Part shown: positions 1 through 4,728 of the stretch, piece after piece
How the letters are laid out: each line of letters opens with the position of its first letter
How positions within the stretch are numbered: the stretch's first letter is position 1
Origin: an uncultured beta proteobacterium
Lineage (GTDB): Bacteria; Pseudomonadota; Gammaproteobacteria; Burkholderiales; SG8-39
NCBI GenBank assembly: GCA_903868285.1
Contig: CAIPUP010000039.1
Location: forward strand, 1-6,700
Direction of reading: 5' to 3'
Length of the DNA stretch: 6,700 bases
Program-made: the position numbers and the translations under genes
Notes under the pieces: model-generated
The model's input: the letters and a program-made list of their open reading frames with translations, nothing else
What the model was told of the DNA's origin: nothing
The model's database searches: none

Positions 1-1
1 C

Positions 2-205
2 AAGGGGGTATCACCCGAGATCGTGCGGCGATGGAACAGTGACGTGAACCGCCTGCTCGCCGACAAGGCGTTTGTCGACCGGGTGATGGCAGCGCTGGCA
101 CTGACGACCGCCGGTGGCAGTCCGGAGGACCTGGCGGTGTTACTGGAGAAAAAACGCAAGCTCGGTGCCGAGCTGACCAAGATTGCCAATCTGCGCTACG
201 ACTGA
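2..205 (+). CDS. C-terminal part of a TctC/Bug-family tripartite tricarboxylate transporter substrate-binding protein (5' end outside window)
   Basis: The reading frame is open from the left edge and ends at TGA 203-205, so only about the last 67 residues are visible. They begin KGVSPEIVRRWNSDVNRLLA and continue with a segment resembling the family pattern 'GxxxxxSPEDLAxxLxxxxxxxxxxxxxAxLR'. This matches the C-terminal lobe of Bug/TctC periplasmic binding proteins, which usually read 'GVPAEIVARLNAEI...' followed by 'G.TPEEFAAFI..E...W...VK.AGIR'. These proteins are about 320 residues long, carry a signal peptide (outside this window) and bind carboxylates or other small organic acids for TTT transporters or as sensors. 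The GTG at 23 is an internal Val codon, not a start, because the family match continues upstream of it. The gene converges on the methyltransferase gene with a 23-bp gap. The family call rests on a short stretch; the ligand cannot be inferred. Confidence 0.75.
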   Translation, partial: KGVSPEIVRRWNSDVNRLLADKAFVDRVMAALALTTAGGSPEDLAVLLEKKRKLGAELTKIANLRYD

Positions 206-225
206 CTGCGCTGAGGCATGCGCAG
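206..225. terminator. Small inverted repeat in the convergent gap, possible bidirectional transcription end
   Basis: CTGCGC (206-211) and GCGCAG (220-225) form a perfect 6-bp stem with an 8-nt loop. The repeat begins immediately after the stop codon of the binding-protein gene and ends 3 bp before the stop codon of the opposing gene (229-231). Its position between convergent genes suits a shared terminator. No T-tract follows on either strand, so it is not a classical intrinsic terminator, and a six-base stem in GC-rich DNA can occur by chance. Confidence 0.3.
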
Positions 226-228
226 CGA

Positions 229-1374
229 TTACAGACTGCCCCAGACCTCTTGCGCCGTTTCCACCACCCGCGCCAGTTTGTCCCATTGTTCCTGTTCGCT
301 GAGCTGATTGCCGTGGTGCGTGCTGGCAAAACCGCATTGCGGAGAAAGGCATAGTTGTTCCAGTGACACGAAGCGAGCCGCTTCCTCGATGCGGCGCTTG
401 AGCGTTTCCTTGCTCTCCAGCGTGCCGGATTTGCTGGTGACCAGGCCCAGCACTACTTTTTTGCCTTTGGGCAGCAGGCGCAGTGGTTCGAAGCCGCCAG
501 CGCGTTCGCTGTCGTATTCCATGAAAAAGCCATCGACACTGACCGAGAACATGGCCTCTATGACTTCGTCGGTGTAACCCCCGCCGGCAAACCAGGTGCT
601 GCGAAAGTTGCCGCGACAGGTGTGCATGGTGATGGTCATGTCGGACGGGCGTTGAGCCAGCGCATCATTGATCGCCTTGGCGTAAGTGTGATGCAGGGTG
701 GCCGGATCATCGCCGTTGTTGCGAAAGTTCTGGCGCACGGTTTCGTCGCACAGGTAGGAAAAACTCACGTCGTCCAGTTGCAGGTAGCGGCAACCGGCCT
801 GATAAAAGTATGCAATCGCCTTGGCGTAGGCGGCCGAGGTATCGCGCCAGAACGCCTCCAGTTCGGGGTAGATTTTGCGTGATATGGCATTGCGGCCACC
901 GCGGAAATGCAGTGTGGCCGGTGCCGGGATGCACATCTTGGGCGTGACTTGCGCCACCGATTGCAGGTAACGGAAGTGATCGACCATGATCGGTGCGTGG
1001 CAATCGACTTTGCCGGTGATGGTGGCCATCGGCGGCACATCCTCGGCTGCAAAGCTGTGGCCCACGGCACGTTGCAAGCTCACGCCCTCCAATTGCCGCA
1101 CGAAATCCAGATGCCAGAAGTCGCGTCGGAATTCGCCATCGGTGACAGCCTGCAGGCCTACAGCCTGTTGCTTTGTCACAGCGTCGCGGATGCAGCGATC
1201 CTCCACCGCGCGCAAGCCCTCGGCGTCGAGCCTGCCTGCTTTATGTTGTGTTCGCGCCGCCTGCAGCGGCGCCGGACGCAGCAGACTGCCTACCTGATCG
1301 GCGCGAAATGGGGCGTTGCTGCGCTGGACCCGCTTGTCGGCCGTGGTTGTTGTCGTGTCGGTGGGCGTGTTCAT
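229..1374 (-). CDS. Stand-alone MetE C-terminal-domain-like zinc methyltransferase (cobalamin-independent methionine synthase family, YxjG/YxjH-like)
   Basis: The 381-residue protein begins with a Thr-rich tail (residues 4-11) followed by PFRADQVGSLLRP (22-34), a typical opening of stand-alone MetE-C-like proteins. The four zinc ligands of the family are recognisable: H251 and C253 in MHTCRGN, E286 in FFMEYD, and C347 in SPQCGFAST. The E-to-C spacing of 61 equals that of E. coli MetE (E665/C726). The substrate-side acidic residues are probably E81 (TDGEF) and D201/D202 (LQLDD). Full MetE is about 750 residues and needs its N-terminal half to use polyglutamylated methyltetrahydrofolate; this protein lacks that half. 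It probably moves a methyl group to a thiol such as homocysteine from an unknown donor in the cytoplasm. The start is set by AAAGG at 1382-1386, 7 nt upstream, and its ATG overlaps the stop of the FAD-subunit gene (ATGA, 1371-1374), implying translational coupling. The family is sure; the methyl donor and acceptor are not. Confidence 0.88.
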   Translation of the reverse strand: MNTPTDTTTTTADKRVQRSNAPFRADQVGSLLRPAPLQAARTQHKAGRLDAEGLRAVEDRCIRDAVTKQQAVGLQAVTDGEFRRDFWHLDFVRQLEGVSLQRAVGHSFAAEDVPPMATITGKVDCHAPIMVDHFRYLQSVAQVTPKMCIPAPATLHFRGGRNAISRKIYPELEAFWRDTSAAYAKAIAYFYQAGCRYLQLDDVSFSYLCDETVRQNFRNNGDDPATLHHTYAKAINDALAQRPSDMTITMHTCRGNFRSTWFAGGGYTDEVIEAMFSVSVDGFFMEYDSERAGGFEPLRLLPKGKKVVLGLVTSKSGTLESKETLKRRIEEAARFVSLEQLCLSPQCGFASTHHGNQLSEQEQWDKLARVVETAQEVWGSL

Positions 1375-2186
1375 GCCGCAGCCTTTGCGCCATCGAGCGC
1401 CACCTGCACCCCGCGTCTGGCCATGACGGTGATCAGATGCGCGCGGTAATCGGCCTTGGCATGCAGGTCGGAGTTGAGGTCCTTGTCTGACACCTTGATG
1501 TTGGCTACCGCTTCGGGCGTGAAGCTCTTGCCCAGCGCCTGTTCCATCTCCGGCACGCGAAACACGCCTGGCCCTGCGCCAGTGACTGCCACCCGAACGC
1601 TGTGACCGAAGTCGGCGATGAACACGCCGACGATGGCATAGCGCGAGGCCGGGTTCTTGAATTTCATGTAAGAGGCGCGCTTCGGGATAGGGAAGCGGAT
1701 GGCGGTGATGAGTTCGCCCTGTTCCAGCGCCGTTTCGTACAGGCCTTTGAAAAAATCATCGGCAGCGATACTGCGGCGATTGGTGATGATGCTGGCGCCC
1801 AGCGCAACGCAGCCAGCCGGGTAGTCCGCGGCCGGATCGTTGTTGGCCACCGAGCCACCACAGGTACCCATGTTGCGCACCATGCGATCGCCGATGCCGG
1901 CGGCCAGTGAAGCCAGCGCCGGGATGGCCTTGTTCACTTCGGGCGAGGCGGCCACTTCGGCATGGCGCATCATGGCGCCAATGGTGACGGCATCGGGCTC
2001 GACACGGATGCCGCGCAATTCGGCGATGGGTGACAGGTCCACTACCTCGACCGGTTTAGACAGGCGCAGTTTCATCGCGGCGATGAGGCTCTGGCCGCCG
2101 GCCAGCGGGCGTGAGTCGGCGTCGCGCAGCAGTGCGGCCGAGGCATCGGCCAGCGAGGCGGCTTTTTGATATTCGAAGCTGTACAT
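1371..2186 (-). CDS. FAD-binding (medium, CoxM/XdhA-FAD-like) subunit of a molybdenum hydroxylase
   Basis: The 271-residue protein has the two FAD-contact motifs of the CO dehydrogenase medium-subunit family: AGGQS at 29-33 and TCGGSVANNDPAAD at 108-121. The C-terminal signature DLHAKADYRAHL (240-251) is typical of the CODH flavoprotein C-terminal domain. Length and domain order match CoxM-type subunits (about 270-290 residues). Such subunits take electrons from the [2Fe-2S] subunit and pass them to a quinone or another acceptor. The frame is open for another 82 codons upstream, into the coxS-like gene. However, the ATG at 2184-2186 has AAGGA 6 nt upstream and begins MYSFEYQKA, the usual family N-terminus, so this start was chosen. 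It follows the [2Fe-2S] gene by 56 bp and overlaps the methyltransferase gene by 4 nt. No large catalytic subunit gene is adjacent. The substrate cannot be read from this subunit, so a name such as coxM would overstate the case. Confidence 0.92.
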   Translation of the reverse strand: MYSFEYQKAASLADASAALLRDADSRPLAGGQSLIAAMKLRLSKPVEVVDLSPIAELRGIRVEPDAVTIGAMMRHAEVAASPEVNKAIPALASLAAGIGDRMVRNMGTCGGSVANNDPAADYPAGCVALGASIITNRRSIAADDFFKGLYETALEQGELITAIRFPIPKRASYMKFKNPASRYAIVGVFIADFGHSVRVAVTGAGPGVFRVPEMEQALGKSFTPEAVANIKVSDKDLNSDLHAKADYRAHLITVMARRGVQVALDGAKAAA

Positions 2187-2219
2187 GGGGTTTCCTTGGC
2201 TTGACCTGGATGTCGCATT

Positions 2220-2241
2220 GCCCGGCGTTGCGTTGCCGGGC
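2220..2241 (-). promoter_or_regulatory. Hairpin between the [2Fe-2S] and FAD subunit genes
   Basis: On the minus strand a perfect 7-bp GC stem, GCCCGGC / GCCGGGC, with loop AACGCAAC begins one nucleotide after the TGA of the [2Fe-2S] gene (2243-2245). It lies 33 nt before the FAD-subunit start. No U-tract follows, so full termination is unlikely. It may protect the upstream mRNA 3' end, cause partial read-through, or set the ratio of the two subunits. The structure is seen in the sequence; its function is inferred. Confidence 0.45.
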
Positions 2242-2242
2242 C

Positions 2243-2731
2243 TCAGGCGGTGATCAGGCCTGCAGCGGGATTGGCCGCGGCAGCCTGGATGGCCTTGACG
2301 ATGTTGTGATAACCGGTGCAACGGCACAGATTGCCGTCCAGTCCCTCGCGGATGTCCTGCTCGCTCGGATCGGGGTGATTGCGAACGAAGTCGATGGCGC
2401 TCATCACCATGCCGGGCGTGCAAAAGCCGCATTGCAGGCCGTGATGCTCATGGAATGCCTGCTGCATCGGATGCAGCGTGCCATCGGCATGCGCCACACC
2501 CTCGATGGTGGTGATGCTGGCGCCCTCAGCCTGCATCGCCAGGATGTTGCACGACTTGATGGCGCGACCGTCCATATGCACGGTGCAGGCGCCGCACTGT
2601 GCGGTATCGCAGCCGACATGGGTGCCGGTCAGATGCAAGTGTTCGCGGATCAGCGTCACCAGCAGGGTGCGTTCCTCGACCTCGGCGCTGGCCGGTTTGC
2701 CGTTGATCTTGATGGAGACCTTGATGGTCAT
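2243..2731 (-). CDS. [2Fe-2S] (small, CoxS-like) subunit of a molybdenum hydroxylase
   Basis: The 162-residue protein is a complete two-cluster iron-sulfur subunit. The N-terminal plant-ferredoxin-type domain holds C41, C46, C49 and C61 (GCDTAQCGACTV followed by KSC). The C-terminal helical domain holds C101, C104, C136 and C138 (QCGFCTPGM and LCRCTGY). Q100 precedes the first cysteine of the second cluster, the position that contacts the molybdenum cofactor in this family. All eight ligands are present, so the subunit should be functional. It relays electrons from the molybdenum centre in a large subunit to FAD in the medium subunit. The ATG at 2729-2731 has a strong AAGGAG (2740-2745) 8 nt upstream. 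It is the first gene of the minus-strand operon and is read divergently from the xdhC-like gene, across a 207-bp spacer. The partner large subunit is not encoded in the window. Confidence 0.95.
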   Translation of the reverse strand: MTIKVSIKINGKPASAEVEERTLLVTLIREHLHLTGTHVGCDTAQCGACTVHMDGRAIKSCNILAMQAEGASITTIEGVAHADGTLHPMQQAFHEHHGLQCGFCTPGMVMSAIDFVRNHPDPSEQDIREGLDGNLCRCTGYHNIVKAIQAAAANPAAGLITA

Positions 2732-2739
2732 GATGACAA

Positions 2740-2745
2740 CTCCTT
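2740..2745 (-). promoter_or_regulatory. Ribosome binding site of the [2Fe-2S] subunit gene
   Basis: AAGGAG on the minus strand lies 8 nt before the ATG at 2731. It is the strongest Shine-Dalgarno match seen before any start in the window and supports this start codon. Confidence 0.75.
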
Positions 2746-2797
2746 GGTGTTCAGAGACTGGGTGTTCAGCAGCGGCGATGTCGGTCCGGGCCAGACT

Positions 2798-2828
2798 TTG
2801 GCTGGGACTGCCTAGCTTGACCTACAAT
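2798..2828 (+). promoter_or_regulatory. Possible sigma70-type promoter for the xdhC-like gene
   Basis: TACAAT at 2823-2828 is one base from the -10 consensus. The best upstream partner is TTGGCT at 2798-2803 with a long 19-bp spacer, so the -35 match is weak. The adjoining TTGACC (2817-2822) is a good -35 hexamer by itself but has no convincing -10 at 16-18 bp. A start near 2835 would give a leader of about 100 nt that includes the inverted repeat at 2874-2892. For the opposite direction, TTGAAA on the minus strand (2850-2845) is a -35 candidate without a good -10. Motif reading only. Confidence 0.3.
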
Positions 2829-2873
2829 CGCGCATTATTCCCGGTTTCAATCCCTTCTCGCCATGTGGCGGCG

Positions 2874-2892
2874 TAAATTGCCGCGCAATTTA
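2874..2892. promoter_or_regulatory. Perfect inverted repeat in the divergent spacer, candidate operator
   Basis: TAAATTGCCGCGCAATTTA consists of two perfect 8-bp half-sites, TAAATTGC and GCAATTTA, around CGC. It lies 47 bp before the xdhC-like start and 143 bp before the [2Fe-2S] gene start. Size, symmetry and location between two divergent, functionally linked operons suit a dimeric repressor or activator site. No regulator gene is in the window, so the binding protein is unknown. If transcribed it could also fold into a hairpin in the leader. Confidence 0.5.
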
Positions 2893-2901
2893 TCGCGCAA
2901 T
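2882..2901. repeat. Direct repeat CGCGCAAT, 12-bp period
   Basis: CGCGCAAT occurs at 2882-2889 and again at 2894-2901, so the copies start 12 bp apart. The first copy overlaps the right arm of the inverted repeat at 2874-2892. CGCGCA is also present at 2829-2834, beside the TACAAT element. Three related sites in a short control region could be a set of protein-binding half-sites. Confidence 0.4.
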
Positions 2902-2938
2902 CTGCCACCACAGCAGGCTCGCATCGTATGAGGCATTC

Positions 2939-3946
2939 ATGGACAGCGTCGATCTGGAAGTCATCCGTACCGCCATCAAGTGGACCGAGGCCGGGCATCG
3001 CGCCACCATCGGCACGGTGACCCACACCTGGGGCTCGGCACCGCGTCCGGTCGGGGCGATGCTGGTGATCCGCGACGACGGCCAGGTGATCGGATCGGTC
3101 TCCGGTGGCTGTGTCGAGGACGATCTGATCGACAAGGTCAGGGATCAGCTGATCGACGGTGCCAAGCCGGCGGTGGCCACCTACGGCGTGACCCAGGAGC
3201 AGGCCAACCGCTACGGCCTGCCCTGCGGTGGCACGCTGCAACTGGCGCTGGAGCCTGTCGGGCCGCAATCGCGTCTGCCCGAGCTGCTCGCCAGCATCGA
3301 GCGGCACGAGCTGGTGGCGCGCACCCTGGACATGGACAGCGGCGAGGTCGGGCTGCAGGCCGGCAAGTGGTCAGACTACTTGGAGTTCGATGGCAAGCGG
3401 CTCAAGACCGTGCATGGTCCGCGCTGGCGCCTGATCATCATCGGCGCCGGTCAGCTGTCGCGTTACCTGGCACAGATGGCGCAGGCGCTGGACTATCACG
3501 TCACGGTGTGCGATCCGCGTGAGGAGTACGCCGCCGAATGGACCCTCGACGCGGTGCCGCTGGACAAGGGCTATCCCGATGATGTGGTGCTGGCGATGAA
3601 GCCGGACGCCCATACCGCCCTGGTGGCGGTGACGCATGACCCGAAGCTGGACGATGCCGCGCTGATGGAGGGCCTGAAGTCCGAGGCGTTTTATGTCGGC
3701 GCACTGGGCTCGAAGAAGAACAACGACAACCGGCGCATTCGTCTGCGCGAGTTCGATCTGAGCGAGCCGCAGATCGCCCGCCTGTTCGGTCCGGTGGGAC
3801 TGAAGATCGGCTCCAAGACGCCGCCGGAGATTGCCGTTTCCATCCTGGCCGAGATGACCGCGGTGCGTCATGGCGTGACCATCCCGCAGACCATCGAGCC
3901 GCCCAAGGTCAACGTCAGCGCCGGCTGCGCGGTGACGCCGGCCTGA
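2939..3946 (+). CDS. XdhC/CoxI-family protein, molybdenum cofactor maturation and insertion factor
   Basis: The 335-residue protein has both domains of XdhC. The N-terminal XdhC/CoxI domain (about 15-105) contains GSAPRPVGAML (32-42), GSVSGGCVE (52-60) and LPCGGTL (94-100), with conserved cysteines C58 and C96. The C-terminal Rossmann-type domain (about 160-310) has IIIGAGQLS (166-174), VTHDPKLDD (231-239), YVGALGSKKN (252-261) and IGSKTPPEIA (290-299). Family members bind the molybdenum cofactor, promote its sulfuration and hand it to xanthine-dehydrogenase-type large subunits in the cytoplasm. The start has GAGG at 2930-2933, 5 nt before ATG. The gene is divergent from the hydroxylase subunit genes and followed 80 bp later by a MocA-like gene, which fits a maturation operon. 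Its presence implies that a molybdenum large subunit exists in the cell even though none is seen here. Confidence 0.93.
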   Translation: MDSVDLEVIRTAIKWTEAGHRATIGTVTHTWGSAPRPVGAMLVIRDDGQVIGSVSGGCVEDDLIDKVRDQLIDGAKPAVATYGVTQEQANRYGLPCGGTLQLALEPVGPQSRLPELLASIERHELVARTLDMDSGEVGLQAGKWSDYLEFDGKRLKTVHGPRWRLIIIGAGQLSRYLAQMAQALDYHVTVCDPREEYAAEWTLDAVPLDKGYPDDVVLAMKPDAHTALVAVTHDPKLDDAALMEGLKSEAFYVGALGSKKNNDNRRIRLREFDLSEPQIARLFGPVGLKIGSKTPPEIAVSILAEMTAVRHGVTIPQTIEPPKVNVSAGCAVTPA

Positions 3947-3953
3947 GCCGGCG
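3936..3953 (+). promoter_or_regulatory. GC hairpin with the xdhC-like stop codon in its loop
   Basis: CGCCGGC (3936-3942) and GCCGGCG (3947-3953) form a perfect 7-bp stem around the tetraloop CTGA, which contains the TGA stop (3944-3946). No T-run follows, so it is a poor intrinsic terminator. It may stabilise the mRNA end or reduce translation into the next gene. The first arm also encodes residues near the C-terminus, so part of the symmetry may be codon-driven. Confidence 0.4.
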
Positions 3954-3956
3954 GAG

Positions 3957-3997
3957 TCGGGCTGGGGCAGGGCTGAATCGGGCTGCGGCAGGGCTTG
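3957..3997 (+). repeat. Imperfect 21-bp tandem duplication between the xdhC-like and mocA-like genes
   Basis: TCGGGCTGNGGCAGGGCT occurs at 3957-3974 and at 3978-3995, with one mismatch (G versus C at the N) and a 21-bp period. It occupies about half of the 80-bp intergenic region. It looks like a slippage or local duplication. No function is evident. Confidence 0.75.
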
Positions 3998-4012
3998 CTT
4001 GGGGGCGGTTTC

Positions 4013-4036
4013 ATGGCAAAAAGTTCATGGCAGTAG
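4013..4036 (+). CDS. Possible seven-codon upstream ORF (MAKSSWQ) overlapping the mocA-like start
   Basis: ATG at 4013 opens a frame of seven codons ending at TAG 4034-4036, overlapping the first ten bases of the mocA-like gene in another frame. It has the only G-rich, SD-like stretch nearby (GGGGG at 4001-4005, 7 nt upstream). The mocA-like ATG at 4027 has no clear site of its own. The two starts share the 9-bp direct repeat TTCATGGCA (4010-4018 and 4024-4032). Ribosomes may initiate here, stop and re-initiate at 4027. It could equally be an accident of a small duplication. Confidence 0.25.
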   Translation: MAKSSWQ

Positions 4037-4665
4037 TCGGCATTCTGCTGGCCGGTGGTGAGGGCCGGCGTTTCGGTGGCAACAAGCTGCTGCAGCCCTT
4101 GCCTGCGGCAGCAACGGATGGGGCGCTGCCCCTGGCCCTGGCCTCGGCGCGCAACCTGCTGGCGGCCTTGCCGCAGGTGATTGCAGTGGTCCGCCCCGGC
4201 GCCATCACACTCGGCAGCTTGTTGCGTGAGGCCGGTTGTCGCGTGGTGGTTTGCCGGCATGCCAGCGAGGGGATGGGCACCACGCTGGCCAGTGCGGTGC
4301 GTGCCAGCCTGCGAGGCCATGCCCATGGCCACAGCAACAAGGGCGCGCCCGAGGGCTGGCTGATGGCACTGGCCGATATGCCGTGGATCGAGCCGGCCAC
4401 GCTGCGCCAACTGGCCCAGGCCTTGCAGCAGGGGGCGGCCATTGTTGCGCCCAGCTATCACGGCGAACGTGGTCATCCGGTGGGCTTTGCCGTGCGCTTT
4501 CGGCGCGAGCTGTCGCGCCTGCGAGGCGATGAAGGTGCGCGGCCGGTGTTGCGACAACACGCCGGGCTGCTGCAGCTGCTGCCGGTGACAGACAGCGGGG
4601 TGTTACGCGATGTCGATACGCCGGCCGATCTGGCCAGCGGCGGACGCCATACACGGCTGGTTTAG
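4027..4665 (+). CDS. MocA/MobA-like NTP transferase, probable molybdenum cofactor cytidylyltransferase
   Basis: The 212-residue protein has the nucleotidyltransferase fold signature LLAGGEGRRFGGNK at 7-20, which binds the NTP, with K20 as the conserved lysine. ALADMPW (114-120) supplies the metal-binding D117, and GERGHPVGF (146-154) and DVDTPADL (195-202) are further conserved family blocks. The FGGNK form and the GHPVGF motif favour MocA, which joins CMP to molybdopterin to make the cytosine dinucleotide cofactor, over MobA, which uses GTP. That fits CODH-type hydroxylases and the neighbouring XdhC. A His/Gly-rich insert (GHAHGHSNKG, 97-106) lies before the Mg-binding strand. The start at 4027 is the only ATG giving the family N-terminus, but its ribosome binding site is weak. 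Nucleotide specificity is inferred from motifs and context. Confidence 0.85.
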   Translation: MAVVGILLAGGEGRRFGGNKLLQPLPAAATDGALPLALASARNLLAALPQVIAVVRPGAITLGSLLREAGCRVVVCRHASEGMGTTLASAVRASLRGHAHGHSNKGAPEGWLMALADMPWIEPATLRQLAQALQQGAAIVAPSYHGERGHPVGFAVRFRRELSRLRGDEGARPVLRQHAGLLQLLPVTDSGVLRDVDTPADLASGGRHTRLV

Positions 4666-4683
4666 TACCAGGCAAAGCGGAAT

Positions 4684-4699
4684 TGTTTCACTCGAAACA
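4684..4699. other. Short inverted repeat in the AT-rich gap before the M61 peptidase gene
   Basis: TGTTTC (4684-4689) and GAAACA (4694-4699) are perfect 6-bp arms around ACTC, inside the 63-bp gap 4666-4728. The gap is clearly richer in A and T than its surroundings, so it probably holds a promoter for the next gene, but no convincing -35/-10 pair was found. The repeat could be an operator or a weak hairpin; no T-tract follows. Confidence 0.3.
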
Positions 4700-4728
4700 C
4701 ACAAAAATTTCATCCAAACGAGTCAGTC

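Noticed and set aside
2187..2432. N-terminal extension of the FAD subunit up to 2432
   Set aside because: The extension overlaps the [2Fe-2S] gene and is Arg/His-rich without family similarity. The ATG at 2186 has a proper ribosome site and the usual N-terminus.
2111..2815. Long plus-strand open frame (234 codons) opposite the [2Fe-2S] gene
   Set aside because: It lies antisense to a gene with all eight FeS cysteines. Its translation shows no recognisable domain and its existence is explained by GC-rich codon structure.
3868..4560. Minus-strand open frame of 230 codons opposite the mocA-like gene
   Set aside because: It is the reverse shadow of a gene with clear nucleotidyltransferase motifs. 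It has no domain signal and a Gln/Pro/Ala-rich composition typical of antisense frames.
4657..4671. CTGGT/ACCAG inverted repeat around the mocA-like stop as a terminator
   Set aside because: The stem is only 5 bp and no T-tract follows, so it is too weak to call.
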